Source: Desulfurococcales archaeon
Lineage (GTDB): Archaea; Thermoproteota; Thermoprotei_A; Sulfolobales; Desulfurococcaceae
Length of the DNA stretch: 7,101 bases
Reading direction: 5' to 3'
Assembly (NCBI GenBank): GCA_027064845.1
Contig: JAMOPC010000454.1
Span: forward strand, 1-7,101
A program made the position numbers and the translations under genes. The notes beneath the pieces were generated by a model, which worked only from the letters and a program-made list of their open reading frames with translations, searched no databases and was not told where the DNA came from. Numbering within the stretch: the first letter of the stretch is position 1; the number at the start of each line of letters is the position of its first letter. Shown here in pieces: positions 5,339 to 7,101 of this stretch.

Positions 5339-5986
5339 GTGAAGAATATTTATCGCTGTAGAGTTTGTGGAAAATATACTGAGTCCCCTATACATTGTGG
5401 TGTTGAAGCGGAGTTGTTTCTTGATGCTAAGCGGAGAGTAATGCTAAGTAAACTCATGTCTGGTTTGTTAAGGCATTATCCCTGGGAAGCTGGTCTTAGA
5501 ATTGATCCCGAGGGCTGGGTCAGGATAGATGATCTTGTGAGAGGTATTAGGGAGAAGTGGCGTAATAAGGAGTTGTATCAATGGGTTACTCGTGAACACA
5601 TAGTTGTTGTAGCAATGCTTGATCCAAAGGGTAGGTTCGAGATAAGAAATGGTCGTATTAGAGCACGCTATGGTCATAGTATTGAGGTAAGTATTAAGTA
5701 TGAGGAAACACGTTTTCATGGAATACTCTATCATGGTACTAGCAGGGATAAATTAGCAAAGATCATGCTGGAGGGATTGAAGCCGATGAAGAGAAGATAC
5801 GTTCACTTAACAACGAGTCTAGAAGACGCAGTAGAGACTGGGAGAAGACATGGAAAACCAGTAGTACTAGTAATAAATACGGAGTGTCTAGAAAAACACG
5901 GCATCAAAATATACAGAGCAACAAAAACAATATACTTGGCTCCAAGAATTCCCCCGGAATGTATTGATAGAACCATATATGTATGA
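5339..5986 (+). CDS. kptA: RNA 2'-phosphotransferase (Tpt1/KptA family)
   Basis: A 215-aa protein that transfers a 2'-phosphate from RNA to NAD+, releasing nicotinamide and ADP-ribose 1'',2''-cyclic phosphate. Residues 7-20 hold a Cys/His motif (C7-x2-C10...H19-C20) typical of archaeal members and probably metal-binding. The RNA lobe follows with 'LSKLMSGLLRHYPWEAGLR' (36-54; Arg45 matches the conserved LLRH arginine) and 'RARYGHS' (108-114). The NAD+ lobe has 'LYHGTS' (130-135), 'YVHLTTS' (154-160), 'GKPVVLVIN' (172-180) and 'IYLAP' (198-202). All hallmarks are present, so it should be active. GTG 5339 follows GGTGAT (5325-5330) by 8 nt. Archaeal tRNA splicing by RtcB leaves no 2'-phosphate, so the natural substrate here is uncertain. 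Its stop lies 11 bp from the stop of the convergent GH130-like gene. Confidence 0.96.
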   Translation: MKNIYRCRVCGKYTESPIHCGVEAELFLDAKRRVMLSKLMSGLLRHYPWEAGLRIDPEGWVRIDDLVRGIREKWRNKELYQWVTREHIVVVAMLDPKGRFEIRNGRIRARYGHSIEVSIKYEETRFHGILYHGTSRDKLAKIMLEGLKPMKRRYVHLTTSLEDAVETGRRHGKPVVLVINTECLEKHGIKIYRATKTIYLAPRIPPECIDRTIYV

Positions 5987-5997
5987 AGCGAAGATAA

Positions 5998-7053
5998 TTA
6001 TTCTCCCTGTATCTTTAGATCTATGTGTCCGATAGCTACTCCAACATAAGTGTCAGCAGCTCCATAATATAAGTACCATTTATTACCAATAATTACAAGC
6101 CCCATAGCAAATACAACATTCGGGACCTGCCCGTTTATTTCCCAAGAATACTCGGGGACAAGTATTGGTTCCTCACACCTAGCAATAACTTTTGTAGGAT
6201 CATCTTTGGAGAACAGTACCCATCCAACACTATATTTATTGTTCTCGTCAGCACCATTATATATTAAGAGTATTCCTTGATCAGTAAGTATTGGTGACGG
6301 GCCAGGCTCAACTAATTTACTATCGAAGTATCCAGGCCGGGGTCTGAGAACTATCCAGTCTTTACTTGTGACCCAGTGGATCATGTCTGTTGAGTAAGCT
6401 ATCCATATATTAGAGTCTCCGAAATACATAATGTATTTACCATAAATCTTTACTGGTAAAATAGCTCCTGATTTACTCCATGTCCAATTAGGAAAAACTA
6501 CTCCGAGTTTCTCCCAGTGGATGAGGTCTTTTGAACGAGCAAGTGCTAGCCTAGCGTTTCTACCGTCATAAGCTGTATAGGTCATATAATACGTGTTATT
6601 AACAACTACTATTCTTGGGTCCTCGCATCCACCATTCATCTCCTCCAGTAGAGTGGGGTAGAGGACTACTTTGTAGGTTTTATTAAAATGTATGCCATCC
6701 CGGCTAATAGCCAGCATGATCACGGATGTTCCATGAAACCTATACTGTGCTCTATAGAACATGTAAAAAGTGTTATTCACATAGATAACTGCTGGATTAT
6801 AAGTAGCTGCTGCATCAATCCATTCAGGCCCTGGTGATAGTACCGGGTACTCGTTTTTTACAAAGACTTCTCTTGTTAGAGTAAAACGTGTTTTTTCTAT
6901 ACTTGAAATACTTATAGGAGTTATTGTCTTAAGGGGTGTGGTTGTAAGTGTTTTTTCTATGAGGGTGTAGTTGTAGAATGATATGAGTGAGACTAGTATC
7001 ATAAATAAGATTATTAGAATTAGTAGTGTTCTACTACCTAATCCTTCAGCCAT
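5998..7053 (-). CDS. Membrane-anchored extracellular GH130-like glycosidase
   Basis: A 351-aa protein with one N-terminal membrane anchor (about 9-28), a Thr-rich stalk (30-56), then a five-bladed propeller of the GH130 type (beta-mannoside phosphorylases and mannosidases). Visible blade motifs: 'TYNPAVIYVNNTFYMFYRA' (84-102), 'GCEDPRI' (142-148), 'YTAYDGRNARLALA' (159-172), 'SKSGAILP' (193-200), 'EPGPSPILTDQGILLIYNG' (249-267), 'GQVPNVVFAMGLV' (308-320), 'YLYYGAADTYVGVAIG' (327-342). Sequons such as N93, N124, N152 and N189 suit glycosylation outside the cell. Cytoplasmic GH130 enzymes are phosphorylases; an outside location favours hydrolysis of a mannose-containing or similar glycan, which is inference. 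ATG 7053 lacks a clear Shine-Dalgarno sequence, so the mRNA may be leaderless (TTTTAGAATTAA near 7080-7093). It converges on kptA with an 11-bp gap. Confidence 0.88.
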   Translation of the reverse strand: MAEGLGSRTLLILIILFMILVSLISFYNYTLIEKTLTTTPLKTITPISISSIEKTRFTLTREVFVKNEYPVLSPGPEWIDAAATYNPAVIYVNNTFYMFYRAQYRFHGTSVIMLAISRDGIHFNKTYKVVLYPTLLEEMNGGCEDPRIVVVNNTYYMTYTAYDGRNARLALARSKDLIHWEKLGVVFPNWTWSKSGAILPVKIYGKYIMYFGDSNIWIAYSTDMIHWVTSKDWIVLRPRPGYFDSKLVEPGPSPILTDQGILLIYNGADENNKYSVGWVLFSKDDPTKVIARCEEPILVPEYSWEINGQVPNVVFAMGLVIIGNKWYLYYGAADTYVGVAIGHIDLKIQGE

Positions 7054-7101
7054 ATGTAAGGGCCTTGTTCTACTTGTCTTAATTCTAAAATGTGTGGTTT
7101 A

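Noticed and set aside
5468..5734. 88-codon minus-strand frame inside kptA
   Set aside because: Antisense shadow of a clearly recognised gene.
1..7101. CRISPR array, insertion sequence or transposase
   Set aside because: I saw no regularly spaced repeats, no terminal inverted repeats flanking a gene, and no transposase motifs in any frame.

Overview
The window looks like AT-rich DNA of a hyperthermophilic archaeon of the Thermoproteota, most likely a Desulfurococcales member close to Staphylothermus (inferred from style, not proved). Signs of this are a tRNA with GC-saturated stems and an encoded CCA, TATA-like boxes placed about 25 bp upstream of starts, GGTG/GGTGAT ribosome binding sites, many TTG and GTG starts, an archaeal KptA with an N-terminal Cys/His motif, and a pilin-like secreted protein of crenarchaeal style.

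Left end (1-250): a tRNA-Leu(GAG) gene overlaps, on the opposite strand, an 80-codon reading frame. Its first 41 residues and its entry into the tRNA ('GVGFEPT') match the layout of the int(N) piece left when an SSV-type integrative element inserts into a tRNA gene. By the geometry of that integration the element, or its relic, should start at the tRNA 3' end and extend rightward into this window. No int(C) and no second tRNA 3'-end copy was seen up to 7101.

Middle (250-5230): mostly genes of no recognised family. They are: a coupled pair of a four-helix membrane protein and a pilin-like surface protein (374-1399); a 335-aa soluble protein behind an operator-like palindrome (1542-2549), whose order of motifs recalls phage lambda RexA and DUF4747-type proteins; a convergent four-helix membrane protein (2546-3079, minus) that shares the four bases CTAG with it as the stop of both genes; a small frameshifted gene (3306-3490, minus); a two-helix membrane protein that may be a split PH-like domain (3728-4231); and a membrane-anchored DUF2202 ferritin-like gene kept in one frame but cut by three TAG codons (4470-5204).

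Right end (5230-7101): ordinary chromosomal genes. An RNA 2'-phosphotransferase (kptA) runs toward a membrane-anchored extracellular GH130-like five-bladed propeller enzyme on the minus strand.

Taken together, the left and middle part reads as an accessory region entered at a tRNA-Leu and partly decayed, giving way to housekeeping or metabolic genes. The most interesting candidate system is the soluble and membrane protein pair at 1542-3079. The plus strand also swings strongly between G+T-rich and A+C-rich blocks on a scale of about 1 kb.
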